Source of the DNA: Echinarachnius parma
Lineage: Eukaryota; Echinodermata; Echinoidea; Clypeasteroida; Echinarachniidae
DNA: 64,000 bases
Assembly (NCBI GenBank): GCA_037951105.1
Contig: JBAMJV010001352.1
Location: 213,030 to 277,029, forward strand
Reading direction: 5' to 3'
The notes beneath the pieces were generated by a model. That model was not told the origin of the DNA and searched no databases. It saw only the letters and a program-made list of their open reading frames with translations. Of the stretch, positions 32,100 to 44,301 are shown piece after piece. A program made the position numbers and the translations under genes. How positions within the stretch are numbered: position 1 is the stretch's first letter; every line of letters starts with the position of its first letter.

Positions 32100-33214
32100 G
32101 TATGTATATCGCATTATTAATCAAGTAATGACGAGACAATTATGATCGAATATTGAATGTAAGGAAGGCCGTGATTCGTTTTGATCGCTGCTGTTCGTTG
32201 TGGTCTTGTACAATGTATGTAGCGAGGGGTACATACGGTGGCAGGACGACCTGACTCGATGTCCAACTAGTGGAAGAACGACTGTCGCAGGTAATCGCAG
32301 AAAACATCGTCTACTCCCTGTTACTTATTTGCATACGTTGGTGAATCGGAGCTAATAGTATATGATTTGATTGATTGATTTGGTTCATTTTATTTTCAAC
32401 ATAATCACATAATACAAAATTATTATACAAATAATACAGAAAGAATTACATTAATTGAATACTGTAAATAAGCATGTATAACATATATATTGATTAATAT
32501 AATAATACAATTTATAATATTAATGGATATAATATATAATGAGCATCTTTCAAAACAGTACAATCAACATTTTAATATTAACATCGGTGATTATGTACGG
32601 GACCATCATAGTAAGCGGAGCTTGAGGAAATGATGGTCCCTGAAAAATACTATAATACGTTACAAACTATACAAAGAGAAAAAAGAAATAAAAGAACTAG
32701 GGGACAAAGATGGAATGAGATGTTGGGTGCGGATGAATATGGAAGTGAAAGTGCTGTGCGTAGATGGATGGAATGTATGTAGAAATAATCCCCTAATGTA
32801 ATACAAAAAATCAATGTTGAGAAACGTTGTATAATTATAACCTTGGCAAATGCATTTTGTTTCTTCCCAACAGTATTGTGAACATAACAAAACATGTTGC
32901 CATTTTTTAAGATTGGTCCCAGGGTGTATTTTAGCGATTTTTTTTGTTTTTTTTTTGTTTGCATATTTCTGAAATAAGGTCAGGGGTCATTTTCCATCTA
33001 GGAATAGTACAATATCAATAAAAACAATTGTACTAGAGTAATTTGGGACAGGGAATCCAATTCTGGTGCTCGTTTGCAAGTGCCATATAGGCAACACCCT
33101 GAAATCCAAGATGGCTGCCCCTCATTTGCATATTATTGATTTACTGTAGCTAAATCCTCTAATAAGTATTAATTAATCTTAAGCGTAGTCTAGTTCAACT
33201 TAATCTAACCTAGT
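32100..33214. other. Intron 6, 5' part, AT-rich
   Basis: A perfect 11-bp stem GGGACCATCAT / ATGATGGTCCC lies at 32599-32609 and 32631-32641. Otherwise AT-rich with no gene. Confidence 0.5.
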
Positions 33215-33218
33215 TTAA

Positions 33219-34884
33219 AGGGCCGGTCATACTTGCGGTAGGGGACGTAGTGATCCGTAGGGTAATTTAATGTGGGTCAGACGTGGTGTAAGTACGTTAA
33301 ACTACGTTAAACTAAGTTGAACAACGTGGAACTACGTTGAATTACGTTAATGTTCGGTGGTTGGCCACGGAAGGGTACGGATAAGTACGTTTAAGTACAT
33401 TAAACTACGCTAGACTACGCTAATGTGGGTACAGCTTGCTCACGGACAGGTACGGAGTGGTACGTCTGACTACGCTTGAGTACGAGAGACTGCGGTAGCC
33501 ACTACGCTGGACTACGCTAAAGAACGTCAAACTAAGGTAAATAGCAACCCCGCACGAAGTATAACAGCCAACCGGCGGTGTGGTACGGCCATTGCGCTTG
33601 TTTTTTCAAACATAGCAGGTCTGTGAAATTTGTCTTATTTATTTTAATTAAACATGTCTGGATCAAGACTGTCGATGCTGGTTTTGTGCACGGTAAAGTA
33701 CGTTAGAGTACCCTAGAGTACATTTAAGTACGTAACGAAGTACGTTAGACTACGCCAGACTTCGTTAGACTACGTTAAACTTCGGTTTAGTTCGTTACTA
33801 CTACGGATGCCTTTAACGTACCGCTCTTTTGAACATGTTAAGGGCCGGTCATACTTGCGGTAGTGGACGTAGTTGAACGTAGTGGTGGCTAACGTTGTTG
33901 ATCGTAGTTGAACGAAGTTGAAGGTAGTTGAACGTACTAGCATCCGTATCGTACCGTAGTTGTCTGTGATGCTAACTTGGTATTAACTCGGGGGAGCCGT
34001 GATCTTCGATTTAATTTTTGAACATGTTCAAAAGAGCGGTACGTTAAAGGCATCCGTAGTAATATTTACTAAACCGAAGTTTAACGTAGTCTAACGAAGT
34101 CTAGCGTAGTCTAACGTACTTCGTTACGTCCTTAAATGTACTCTAGCGTACTCTAACGTACTCTACCGTGCGCAACACCAGCATCGACAGTCTTGATCCA
34201 GACATGTTTAATTTTAAAAAAAGACAAATTTCACAGACCTGCTATGTTTGAAAAACAAGCGCAATGGCCGTACCACACCGCCGGTTGGCTGTTATACTTC
34301 GTGCGGGGTTGCTATTTACCTTAGTTTGACGTTCTTTAGCGTAGTCCAGCGTAGTGGCTACCGCAGTCTCTCGTTAGCGTAGTCAGACGTACCACTCCGT
34401 ACCTGTCCGTGAGCAAGCTGTACCCACATTAGCGTAGTCTAGCGTAGTTGAATGTACTTAAACGTACTTACCCGTACCCTTCCGTGGCCAACCACCGTAC
34501 CTTAACGTAGTTCCACGTAGTTTAACCTAGTTTAACCTAGTTTAACGTACTTACACCACGTTTGACCCACATTAAATTACCCTACGGATCACTACGTCCA
34601 TTACCGCAAGTATGACCGGCCCTTTAAAAATTAAATCGAAGATCACGGCTCCCCCGAGTTAATACCAAGTTAGCATCACAGACAACTACGGTACGATACG
34701 GATGCTAGTACGTTCAACTACCTTCAACTTCGTTCAACTACGATCAACAACGTTAGCCACCACTACGTTCAACTACGTCCACTACCGCAAGTATGACCGG
34801 CCCATTACGTACTAACCCAACGTCTGACCCACGGTAATTTACTCTACGGATCACTACGTCCACTAACGTATATGTGACCGGCCC
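33219..34884. mobile_element. Composite palindromic element, AGGGCCGGTCATACTTGCGG ends
   Basis: TTAA on both sides (33215-33218, 34885-34888). Segment A (about 33219-33830) returns inverted at about 34025-34618. Segment B (about 33839-34019) returns inverted at about 34620-34805. The end motif occurs four times (33219, 33841, about 34600-34620 and about 34790-34800). Both segments are rich in TACGTTAAACTACG-type repeats. No coding sequence. A piggyBac-type target is suggested. Confidence 0.8.
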
Positions 34885-34951
34885 TTAAAAGAGTTCAGTT
34901 ATTTTGGAATGAGGTGAATTTATGATAATAAACATGTTCTTATGCCATTAG

Positions 34952-35068
34952 GTTACGTTGGAAGTGATGAGAAGTCCATTCAGTGAAATGAGCCACGTTG
35001 TCCTTCCACCGGACAATGATATCCGATCTCTGGGGTTGAGGTTTGACAATGAGGATCGAGGTATCGAG
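34952..35068 (+). CDS. Exon 7 of 9, PDZ1 end and PDZ2 start
   Basis: Acceptor ATGCCATTAG at 34951, donor GTAAAG at 35069; 39 codons, both borders in phase 0 (residues 449-487). VTLEVMR closes the first PDZ-like module. SLGLRF at 474-479 fits the carboxylate-binding loop of a second module (x-hydrophobic-Gly-hydrophobic), which would bind C-terminal peptides. The exon begins only 67 bp after the composite palindromic transposon at 33219-34884. Confidence 0.75.
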
Positions 35069-35826
35069 GTAAAGACTTCATTCGTAATCTACAGTATAGG
35101 CCTATTATAGAGTTCCATAATAAGTGCCTTTCTGTGTGGAATAAAATATTTTTATATAGTTTAATTTTCTTAAAATATAATTTATTGCGGAGCGCCTAAT
35201 GTGGCATACGATGTATTTCCATGTTATTCCCATTTTTCCCAGTGGGGCTGAGGTCTTTTGCCCGAAACATTATTCTTCCGGCCTTTCACCTAACAAACCA
35301 TAAAAGGGGGGAAAAGAGATCCTTACCTCGTTGATGGCCGAACATATCACGATTTTCCCGATTATGACTTGATATTGCCATTATAATAACATGACTTTGC
35401 CCAAAAAAATTGAAAATTAAAACGATAGATAGGCAAGAAATTGGCGGAGCATGGTAAGACTGAGAGGAGGGGAGGGGGGGGGGGGGGGGGGGAGGAACTA
35501 TGATAGCGAATTATATTCCCCCTTATCCTTTTTTTGGGTCAATTTATTGGGGGGCACTTGACCCTCCCCCATTTCCTCTGCCCCCCCCCCCCCCACCCCC
35601 TGCATTGTAGCTAAGGAAACAACATGTGTATATGTTTAGTTATGTTAGAATTCTGTAGTCTCTTTTTGCACCCCTGGCAAAGATCCTGCCAGGATTGAAA
35701 GCTGGGGTTTATATGACTCTCAACAACGAAGAATGTCTACAAAGTGTGCTTCCCCCTGCCATCTTAGGTACACCATGCAATATCTATTCCATTAATGATG
35801 TTTGAATTTTGACCCTTGTGATAAAG
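35069..35826. other. Intron 7, with G and C runs
   Basis: A G run at about 35473-35491 and a C run at about 35581-35594 face each other across GAACTATGATAGCGAATTA and GGGGGGCACTTGACCC, as in the homopolymer-type elements. No TIR was identified. Confidence 0.5.
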
Positions 35827-35976
35827 GTGACCGTGATTACAGACGGCCTAGTCCAGCAGAGTGGTAGACCAACCAGACCCAAGGCGAACGGAGTCGTCAA
35901 CGCAGGCAGGCAGGTCAACTGGGCTCTGGTAGAGATCAACGGAAAACCGGTAGCTTATTGGGTATCGCCCCAAGAG
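35827..35976 (+). CDS. Exon 8 of 9, second PDZ-like module
   Basis: 50 codons, phase 0 at both ends (residues 488-537), donor GTGAGT at 35977. The acceptor at 35826 (GTGATAAAG) has a weak pyrimidine tract, so this is the least secure border, though the frame joins cleanly to both neighbours. IEVTVITDG forms the second strand and loop, and NWALVEINGKPV matches the PDZ pattern of a strand ending in I-N-G-x-P/V. The loop between them is rich in Arg, Pro and Gly. Confidence 0.72.
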
Positions 35977-37227
35977 GTGAGTTACAGTAAGGTGATCTAG
36001 TGAACACTAACCATGGTCCCCTATTTAAACTATAAGCTTGTTTGTGCGCACTGCATACAGCTGAGCCAGTGTGTATTTCGTACCAGTCCTTGAGCAAGGC
36101 GTATGCAAGATGGCACTTCGCATCTGATATACGGCCGAACTACCGTAATAAAATCCAAGTATGCTGCAGGGCTACTGTGCATATTGTTTGCTCGTACTGG
36201 TGCGTAATGTTACCACCCGCAATAAAACCCCATATATTATATGAAAAATGCCTTAGAAAGAACGACGCCGATATGATATAAATGACCTAACATTTCACAT
36301 TATCATATAATTTGTATTAATTGTCATTGCCTCTAAAACTTTGAGACACGCTGATAATAGATATAGCCGCTCCGTGACCAGTGTAGCACACTCCCGCAAA
36401 AGCGGGATCGCTCGTTATTAGTCCCGCTGAAGCGGGATTAGGAATAATTCATGATCCGCGTTGCAATTTACTGCACACAACTCTTTGTACACAGTGAATG
36501 GAGATCCGCCTTCAGTTTATGACTTGTCCATATTCAAAATATCATGACACAAATCCCACGCGGTGGACTATATGATAATTTAGAAATGAAAATCGTAATA
36601 AATTGACAAACGCACTAGGGTAAATACAGAATAATCTACCGTGCGTGATTTTGAACTAAAATGCCTGAATATACAATGAGGCTATCAAAATGTGAAGATA
36701 GTTTACTTCAATTCGCTTCAAAATATTTGACAATGATATTTCAATCGTATTCATTATGATTAATCGTCCATATACACGGTATGTCTGTATCACGATGCAC
36801 ATCCCTAACTGTAGCTGCTGGTGTGAGGTGGCACGTAAACGCACATACCTCATTTCGTGATCGACGGCCGTGTAAATTGGCTCTTAATTATCCATACGGT
36901 CAGAAACAAGAATATTGCTGGTGGCGTACTCCGTGACCTTCGCACAGCACCGTGCGAAGAATCCCCGATAGTCAATACTTTGAGCAATCTCGCTTTAATT
37001 AGCGGTGCTGTGGTACACTGGTGATAGCCATAAGATTAAAAGTAAGATAATAATATCATACTTCTGTAAACGCAGTCGCTGAGTGCTGAAATGTGTGGTA
37101 CGGTGGTAGGTATGGCAAGGTGCAGCTGATCACCCGAAGGCTATCCCAGTGAATATGGGCTTACTGTGATGCAAAAGGGGATTGGCATTGAGCTCCATTA
37201 TCCTTGTTTCCAATCATTCCCTTTTAG
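35977..37227. other. Intron 8
   Basis: Two short hairpins CCCGCAAAAGCGGG and CCCGCTGAAGCGGG lie at about 36393 and 36422, and the repeat shared with 31258 at about 36030. No exon recognised. Confidence 0.5.
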
Positions 37228-37404
37228 ATGGAGGATCTTCTGGCATCGTCTGGTCCAAACCTCGCCCTCCTCTTCCTTCCTATCGACCTGGCGGACATGT
37301 TCAACTGCGAGGAATCGTATGAAAACTTTGGGGTCGATACGGGTCACGACATCGACGACCAAAATATCAACAAACTAGAAACCAACTATGAAGAAATACC
37401 GTAG
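37228..37404 (+). CDS. Exon 9 of 9, C-terminal end and stop
   Basis: Acceptor CATTCCCTTTTAG at 37227; open in phase 0 to TAG at 37402-37404 (residues 538-595). MEDLLASSGPNLALLFLP supplies the last PDZ helix and strand. The tail is acidic with Y568 in YENF, a pYxN-type context, and Y591 near the end (NYEEIP). The internal ATG at the exon start is not needed as an initiator. A possible poly(A) signal is at 37854. Confidence 0.75.
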   Translation: MEDLLASSGPNLALLFLPIDLADMFNCEESYENFGVDTGHDIDDQNINKLETNYEEIP

Positions 37405-37853
37405 CGTGTACAACGACGTTGGGTACAATCATAATAACAAATAATATAGTGCTCTATGTTGGTATAATGGCGCCTACATACATATGATATACAGTAAATA
37501 CAGTACTAAGGAGATCATGGATTCATTCACCAACCGACCCGTTTGGAATGCCTTTTTTGTCACGAATCAGAATAGACCTAACAAAATTTGAAGTATTTGA
37601 AATACGGACGTTTTTAAATTAATGCGTTTACTTACAGTGTATATATATTTAGTAATGTTGATTTTTAGGGGCACCTTGACCATTCAAACTAAAACATATG
37701 TTTTGGTAATATTGTTTTGGTAATATCAATGATATTGATCAATGATGAAATTCTGTTTCTTCGAGATCTTGATATTATTTTCAATAACTGATTTGTTCTT
37801 CAGAAACACTTTGTTTCACATCTAGTTTAGCGGAAATACACTTTTATCAAAAT

Positions 37854-37859
37854 AATAAA
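37854..37859 (+). promoter_or_regulatory. Possible poly(A) signal (AATAAA)
   Basis: AATAAA lies 450 bp past the stop codon at 37404 and before the LINE tail at 37973. In such AT-rich DNA the hexamer occurs often by chance, so this is only a candidate 3' end. Confidence 0.25.
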
Positions 37860-37972
37860 TGTATAATTAAATAACATTTACAATTTGGAGATTTGAGATA
37901 TTGATCCATCGAAAACGGATGTGTATATTGCGAGAGTGTAATTAAGCTCGATTATACTAGAAGATAACTTTG

Positions 37973-38107
37973 GGAGATCGTGCATTTGTTTGTGTCGCCC
38001 CGAAACTGTGGAACAGCTTACCATTTTATTTGAGAAAAATTGAAACTGTTGATACATTTAACAAGTCTACGTTAAAAACTCATTTGTTTAAGCAGGCCTT
38101 TCCATAA
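37973..38107 (+). pseudogene. LINE ORF2 C-terminal end and tail
   Basis: Open from 37973 to TAA at 38105-38107: RAFVCVAPKLWNSLPFYLRK, then TVDTFNKSTLKTHLFKQAFP. This is the conserved C terminus of CR1/Rex-type LINE ORF2, ending at its normal stop. A short 3' tail follows with CTACGCTATACAAATGTTCG. It is a typical 5'-truncated LINE insertion and lies just past the host gene. Confidence 0.85.
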
Positions 38108-38229
38108 GATTGTTTGTATGTACGTTCTGGTTTTGTTCACTTAAAAGGAGCTTTTTATAAGCGCAGTAGAGTATATATCTATTGTAGCTACGCTATACAA
38201 ATGTTCGTATTATGAATATTATAAGAATC

Positions 38230-40795
38230 ATGACTTGTAAATGTGGCTGGTTTGAATGATGTCTTGTATTTCTTTATAATCATTATAAATGTGTAGCCTG
38301 TATTCAAGAGATTCATCGTATATATATAAATATATCTCCTAATAATATATATATCTCCTAATAATATATATATCTCCTAATAATATCTCGTAATAATGTC
38401 TAATCAGGTTGAACCGAATTATATATATCATGATTATAATGAAGCATAATTTTGTGTTGAGCCCAATCCAATCTCATTTTCAATGTACTGTATTATATAT
38501 ATATTGTCACGAAGACATGAAAGATGAATCCAATTCCAATGCAGACATTTACGTATTTTAAATACCTACTGATCTTTTTATCATTTTTGAAATGTTTTTC
38601 ACTCAAAACATATGCATGACTCTATTATGCTCATTTAAAAAAAAAGGAGATAACTGGTCAGTTCGATACTTTGTTGGGTTTAGTTGGGTTTCGTATTTTA
38701 TCGTGATAATGAGAGCACATGTAAACAATTTATAAACTGAAAAAATCAATTCATGTTTAAATATCAATTACTAGTTATGTTATTATATGATGAGTATGCA
38801 ACATACAGTAGATAAACAGGCTCTGCCCAATGTAGTACTATAAATGTCTAGTCTTGCATTTAATAATATTGCCGTTCTCAAAGTAAATCAATAGTTATCT
38901 ATTAAAATAATTAGTAAGCACAGCATGAGCACTTTGGTTTATTGTAAACAAACAAAAGTACAGTAGTATCATACACAGACCCCCCGTTTATGAATTATTG
39001 CATCATTTGTGTTAAATATGTACATATATGGAATGCAGATCCTTAGCTGTAAATACTTATGGTCCCAAATGTTTAATAAATTATAAGTTATCATGTTCAA
39101 TGTATGTTTATAGACCGATTCTTAAATGGACCTAGTAACATTGTCCAAATCCATTGTTGTATTCTTATTAACAATAAAATCACGGGACAGGTTTCGGTTT
39201 ATCAAATTTCCATTTCGTTAAAAAGATATTTACGATTGAAGTGTTCAGATGTTAAATTATTCACTGGACCGCGAAAACCGTGTACAAAGTGAGTGCAATG
39301 AGTTTTTGCTCATTACACGGCCATATAACGTCCATTTAACTTGACCCAGTGGACATACCAGATAACGACAATATACATTATATTAACCATTCATCATTTT
39401 TTGCACATGTCAACAAAGTTACTAGATCCATTTAAATCGACCTAAATAATTATATACAATGCGTTGCATTCTTGCATCATTGAGCCGCTTGTTTTGTAGT
39501 ATATGATTATGAGGTTTTATTTATATGATACGGTGAACATCTTTGGATTCTGATTTAGTAGCCCTTTTGCCAACAATGCAATTTGAAACTTGCAGCATAT
39601 TGTTTGAACAATTTCATGTTTATACATTTATTATATGCTAGTTTTACATGTGTACGTGAGATAAGAAAATGTATCCAATAGTACAAAATTACGAATATTT
39701 TTAAATGTCGTTGTGTAGCCTCATGTGTAAAGTTTAATATTTTGGTTTCAGTTTCTAATATAAGGAGACACCCGAGAGTTAAACAAAGTGGTGTGAAATT
39801 AAAATCTAGGATCATGATGAATTGAACAATAATCCAGAAAAATAACAATAATATTGTGAATAGAACCAATTATTATGTTCCGGTTTTTGTCCACTTTCCA
39901 GGGCCCATACAAATGCCAATAATTATATAGGTTTTCTTAGCAACCTTCGAAGATTTATTCCCAGTAAACCAAAATCGCGAAATTGAGCTGAAGGCTTCAG
40001 TATATTTCATTAAAATTGCATTCCCTTCATTCGAGTTGGTTTTCCGGTCGATGGGGTAAGCACTTGTTTTGCATTCAGTACATGTAAAATAGTTATACAA
40101 AATGTAGTGTCAATTAATTTTAATACTGCCGATTAGTGATCAAGTCGGTCGAATAAGTGACCTATTGACGTCACAAAATATGAGAAGAGCAGTATCTGAT
40201 CATTAGCACGTGATATGTCTTTAAGGATTAGTGTCTGTCTTACCAGTCTGTATATAGTTGTACCTTATGCATGTATTACTAGATATTTTTTATATCACGT
40301 GGGTGTATATAATTATCTCTGGAAATAAATGTTTTGATGTATATATCAGTATATAATTATATAATATGATGTACACAGATTATGAATTAAAGTGTTGTAT
40401 TACCCTTACATACATTAGGTCTATATTTGCCGATTTGATTGTGTACAGTTAACGGGGATTTCAGTGTGATTTTCTGTTTCAGTCTACGTTTGATCATATA
40501 AGTTGAATATCAAAAGTCATATAAACCAAGATGGTGACTAATGAGCGTGTTTTCGCTTGTGATTGAATAGAATTACAAGCTTGACTTCTGATGAAAATGT
40601 ATTTTGTAACAAACATACTGGTCGAATTATTTTGTTATAAATTCAAATGATAACTATGAATCACCATGCGTCGTTTGATTTAATTCAATTCAAATTGTGT
40701 AATCCTTGATTAAAAACATTTAAAACATAGGCCTGCTTAAAACACAGAATGAAACAATACAAATGAAAGAAAGTTATACAAATACAATTACACTG
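38230..40795. other. AT-rich intergenic DNA
   Basis: Contains a short tandem of ATATATCTCCTAATAAT (38330-38395), 3 copies. CACGTGAT at about 40207 and ATCACGTGGGTG at about 40294 are isolated E-box-like sites. No gene recognised. Confidence 0.5.
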
Positions 40796-40797
40796 TA

Positions 40798-41540
40798 CAG
40801 GGTGTTTATAAAAAAGCGGAACCCAACTTCCACCCGCAATATTTTATTTAATAAACATAATTATATTTATTGCAATATGGCATATCAAAGGTCAATTCAT
40901 ACTCTTTCGTTTGATACAAAATATGTTGTGATAACGTCATGCATGATTGAATAAAACCTTTTTAAAAAGGGTTATGTAAAAAGTACTTTGCGCACGAGAG
41001 TAGAAACTAATTGTTAAATGCAGTGTAAATAATGAAACAGTAGACAAAGTCAAGTGACATTTCATGATGTTTCTTGATTCATAGTTTGACATTTTATTCA
41101 ACTTTGAGAAGAGTTGAGGGTCCAAAATCATCCCCAATGTCCTACCACATGACCCCCATGTCTGTCCGCACATGTTTGTGCTCGTGTTCAGTGGTCAGTT
41201 GCTTGGTCAGGCAAGGAACTGATTAAAAAAGTATCTCCATGTTCATTTATTTAAGGAACAAAAGGATTACAAGACAAAAGAACACAAGGAGAGGTTTTAA
41301 TGAATGACCATCAGCCCGTGTTGATGAATAGATCTAAATCTTGTGCACAAAGCAATTCTAACACTGCTCGTTTAAAATGCCTGCAATTCGATAACTACAA
41401 GATCAATTATTACAAACGTGGTATCAAATGAAAGAATAATAAATCATCTTTAAGATGATATATTGCAATAAACATAACTATGTTTACTTCATAAGATATT
41501 GCTGGTGGAAGTTGGGTTCCGCTTTTTTATAAACACTCTG
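40798..41540. mobile_element. Mariner-type MITE with about 90-bp inverted ends
   Basis: Left CAGGGTGTTTATAAAAAAGC, right GCTTTTTTATAAACACTCTG. The inverse match continues through GGAACCCAACTTCCACC. TA on both sides (40796-40797, 41541-41542). The CAGGGTGT end and TA target are typical of Tc1/mariner elements. The inside shows no intact transposase. Confidence 0.85.
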
Positions 41541-41542
41541 TA

Positions 41543-42384
41543 TAGTACTGTAATAACATAAAGTTCGAATAAACAACAAAAAGAGTCGGTGCTTATAAAA
41601 GCCATACATAGCTTACTTGTACGATGACCTACCCTTATATGTCGTACATTGCTAGATGCTTATCGTTTATCGTGAATGTTACGTTGTGTGTTTATAATTT
41701 ACCTCCATCCATCCCGAGTACACTCTGCACCCCATTAGAAGTAAACATTTTTTACTTCTATCCCAGATAGAGGGTACCGAAACGCACATTTTGTAGTGAG
41801 TTTTGAATTATTTTTTTCGATAAATCTTCCAGGTCAGACTCGTCAGACTCGTGTAGTGATTGATTATGTATCGAGGGAGAGACACATGCAGATGTTCAAC
41901 ATTTAGAAAATATAATTTTTGTCGAAATTCATACTCATAACTAAGCTACATGTTGAATGGAATATCTTCATCGCTTTGTGAGTGTACCCACTGTTTTAAA
42001 CCATCATCTTACTATAATTATGCTATCATTGTGTGTTCAAGAACATAGAATTAATGCCCAAACCAAGTGACGATCTCTGTATTCTAGTGCTTAATAACAT
42101 AAAATAATATGAACCATCGAGTAATATTTGTTAGAAAAAATTAAATTGTTTTTAATACAATATTATAAATCTCATTTATTTGTTCTTATTGTTCGTGTAT
42201 ACAAGGTCGTTTTCTACTCACTGACTCAAATCACAATTTAATATGTGATATTTTGCCCTATTATGCATATGCATACCTCTTTTCTTATGAAAAAATCTCC
42301 TTCTCTCCAAACTTCTTCTCAATCCCGATCTATTGCTTATTTCTTTACTACTTTTCGTATATATTGTGATTGTGTTTTCTTATC
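41543..42384. other. AT-rich intergenic DNA
   Basis: Nothing recognised. Confidence 0.4.
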
Positions 42385-42388
42385 TTAA

Positions 42389-42926
42389 AGGGGTAGTTTA
42401 GTTTTGGTAGAGAGGGCGCTGCTCATCACAATTTTTTTGTGAGGTAATGAAAAACTGATTGTCGAATTTGAAAGAATATGCAATTTTAATGGCAGAATAA
42501 ACTTTATTTGGTCAAAATCGACCCAGAAACGACTGAAATATCAATGAAATATATGTGATCTTAGAATTATTTGGGGCCCAAATAATTAGATGGTTTTTTC
42601 AAAAAATGAAAAAAATGCTTGCACTTTTTCAAAATTTTTCAAAAGCGTTTTTTTTAAATAGTTGTTGATGATCTCTCTATTTAATCATTGTTTCAATAAA
42701 ACATCACATGCATAATTTTGTATGAAAATGGTTGAAACCAATGCCTTTTTTGAAAGCGCCCTCTTGTGTTTTAATGGCTCTTTGTGAATGATAACGGGCT
42801 TTTTACTTAGTCGTTTGTAATTTTGTATACCTTTTCGAGCATTGTGGAGTTATAACTATTAGTTTATAATGTTACTGTCCAGGTTTGGTTACTAAAGTTT
42901 AGCCTTACCAAAACTGTACTACCCCT
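42389..42926 (+). mobile_element. Complete TTAA MITE (538 bp), copy 5
   Basis: TTAA at 42385-42388 and 42927-42930. Ends AGGGGTAGTTTAGTTTTGG and CCAAAACTGTACTACCCCT. This is the most complete of at least seven copies in the window and serves as the reference. No coding capacity; the TTAA target suggests mobilisation by a piggyBac-type transposase. Confidence 0.9.
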
Positions 42927-42930
42927 TTAA

Positions 42931-44301
42931 CCATGTACCTTACTTGTTTTCGTCTATGTTGGCATCACATTTCCCTTTTTGTAGTTTGTTTGTATAGTTC
43001 CGAAATTTGTTTAATAACTAATAAGTCTTAATTATTATTGTAGGGTTAAACACTATTACAAGCTTTGCTTTACAATGGATCCCTCTCTTTTTCAAGATGT
43101 ATTTCTTATCTTTTATGATTGTAATGTAAATGTATCAACATTAATCAAATTGAAAATTGAAAGCATGGGAGCATCTGTTTGATTCTCACGGGCCGGGTAA
43201 AATTTGCCCACAGCGACTCAAACTTGCACTGAGCAACCATTTTCTAACTATAGCCTATAGGTATGAGCAAAAACAGAATGGAATACTTTTTTGAAATTTG
43301 AAATGAAATTGATTTACCAAACAACAACATCGTTAACAAAAATATATAAATCACAAAATAGTCGAATATAATAGAACATTATAGTTGTTAAAAAAGAACC
43401 AGCAATAGTCAAGCAGGCTAGTCGAGGCCAGTCCTTTCACAATGTTATCATACGAACAGTACAATATTGATACAATAGCATCATACAATATTACAATCTA
43501 TACAATATCATTATAATACAATTTTAAGATTTTGCAGCATATTTACAATATTTACAGAAGTAATGTTTCAAATATATATTTACAAGTTATGGAATCATTC
43601 AATGTTATTCGCTAAGATAATTTTTTTAAAGATATGTGTGTTCCGTGTTACGTGAGTTACGTGATTTTGAATCTTTCAGATCATTACTTCCCACAACATA
43701 TACAAACAAATTAATGTATAACTGAATAGGGTGATCTTTAACTTAGAACATACCAATATTTCAAATTTTGGTCAAGAAATTGGATTATAATGTGCGCTTT
43801 TGGTTACAAAATCTTATCCCCACTTAAATATAAAAACAATTATTTACTGGGTCGAGCAATAGGAAAGTTGTGACCTTTTAGATATCCTGTCGAAATGAGA
43901 ATATGTTTTTTTATTCTTCAAAATTTCCACCGATCGTTTCATCATTGATCAGCAACCTGTTATTATAGTTTTGTACATGTAAATTCATGTAAAATCTTTA
44001 TTATATGTGGTTTTAAAATTAAATTCTCCTAAATTTATTATTTAGAATGAAAGAAGCATCCATTCCCATTCATACTTCTAGCGGTTATATCGCTCATACA
44101 ATATCTAGTACTCTAGAAAGAACGATTAAAAATGTTATGTTGAAAAATAATTGGAGGATCCTGATGAATGAATTAACAACTGGCCGCCCATTTTGTCCAT
44201 TTTCAAAATAGTCCTATCTTGTTCGTTTCTCAGCTAAATTCTTTTCATTTACCTTTTTTTTTAGTGCAACCATGTGGTGCAATGTTACTTTAGTGATACG
44301 T
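42931..44301. other. AT-rich intergenic DNA
   Basis: No gene or element end recognised. Confidence 0.4.

Noticed and set aside
32650..32964. 104-codon minus-strand gene
   Set aside because: Lies in intron 6, is low complexity and hydrophobic by T-richness, with no recognisable domain.
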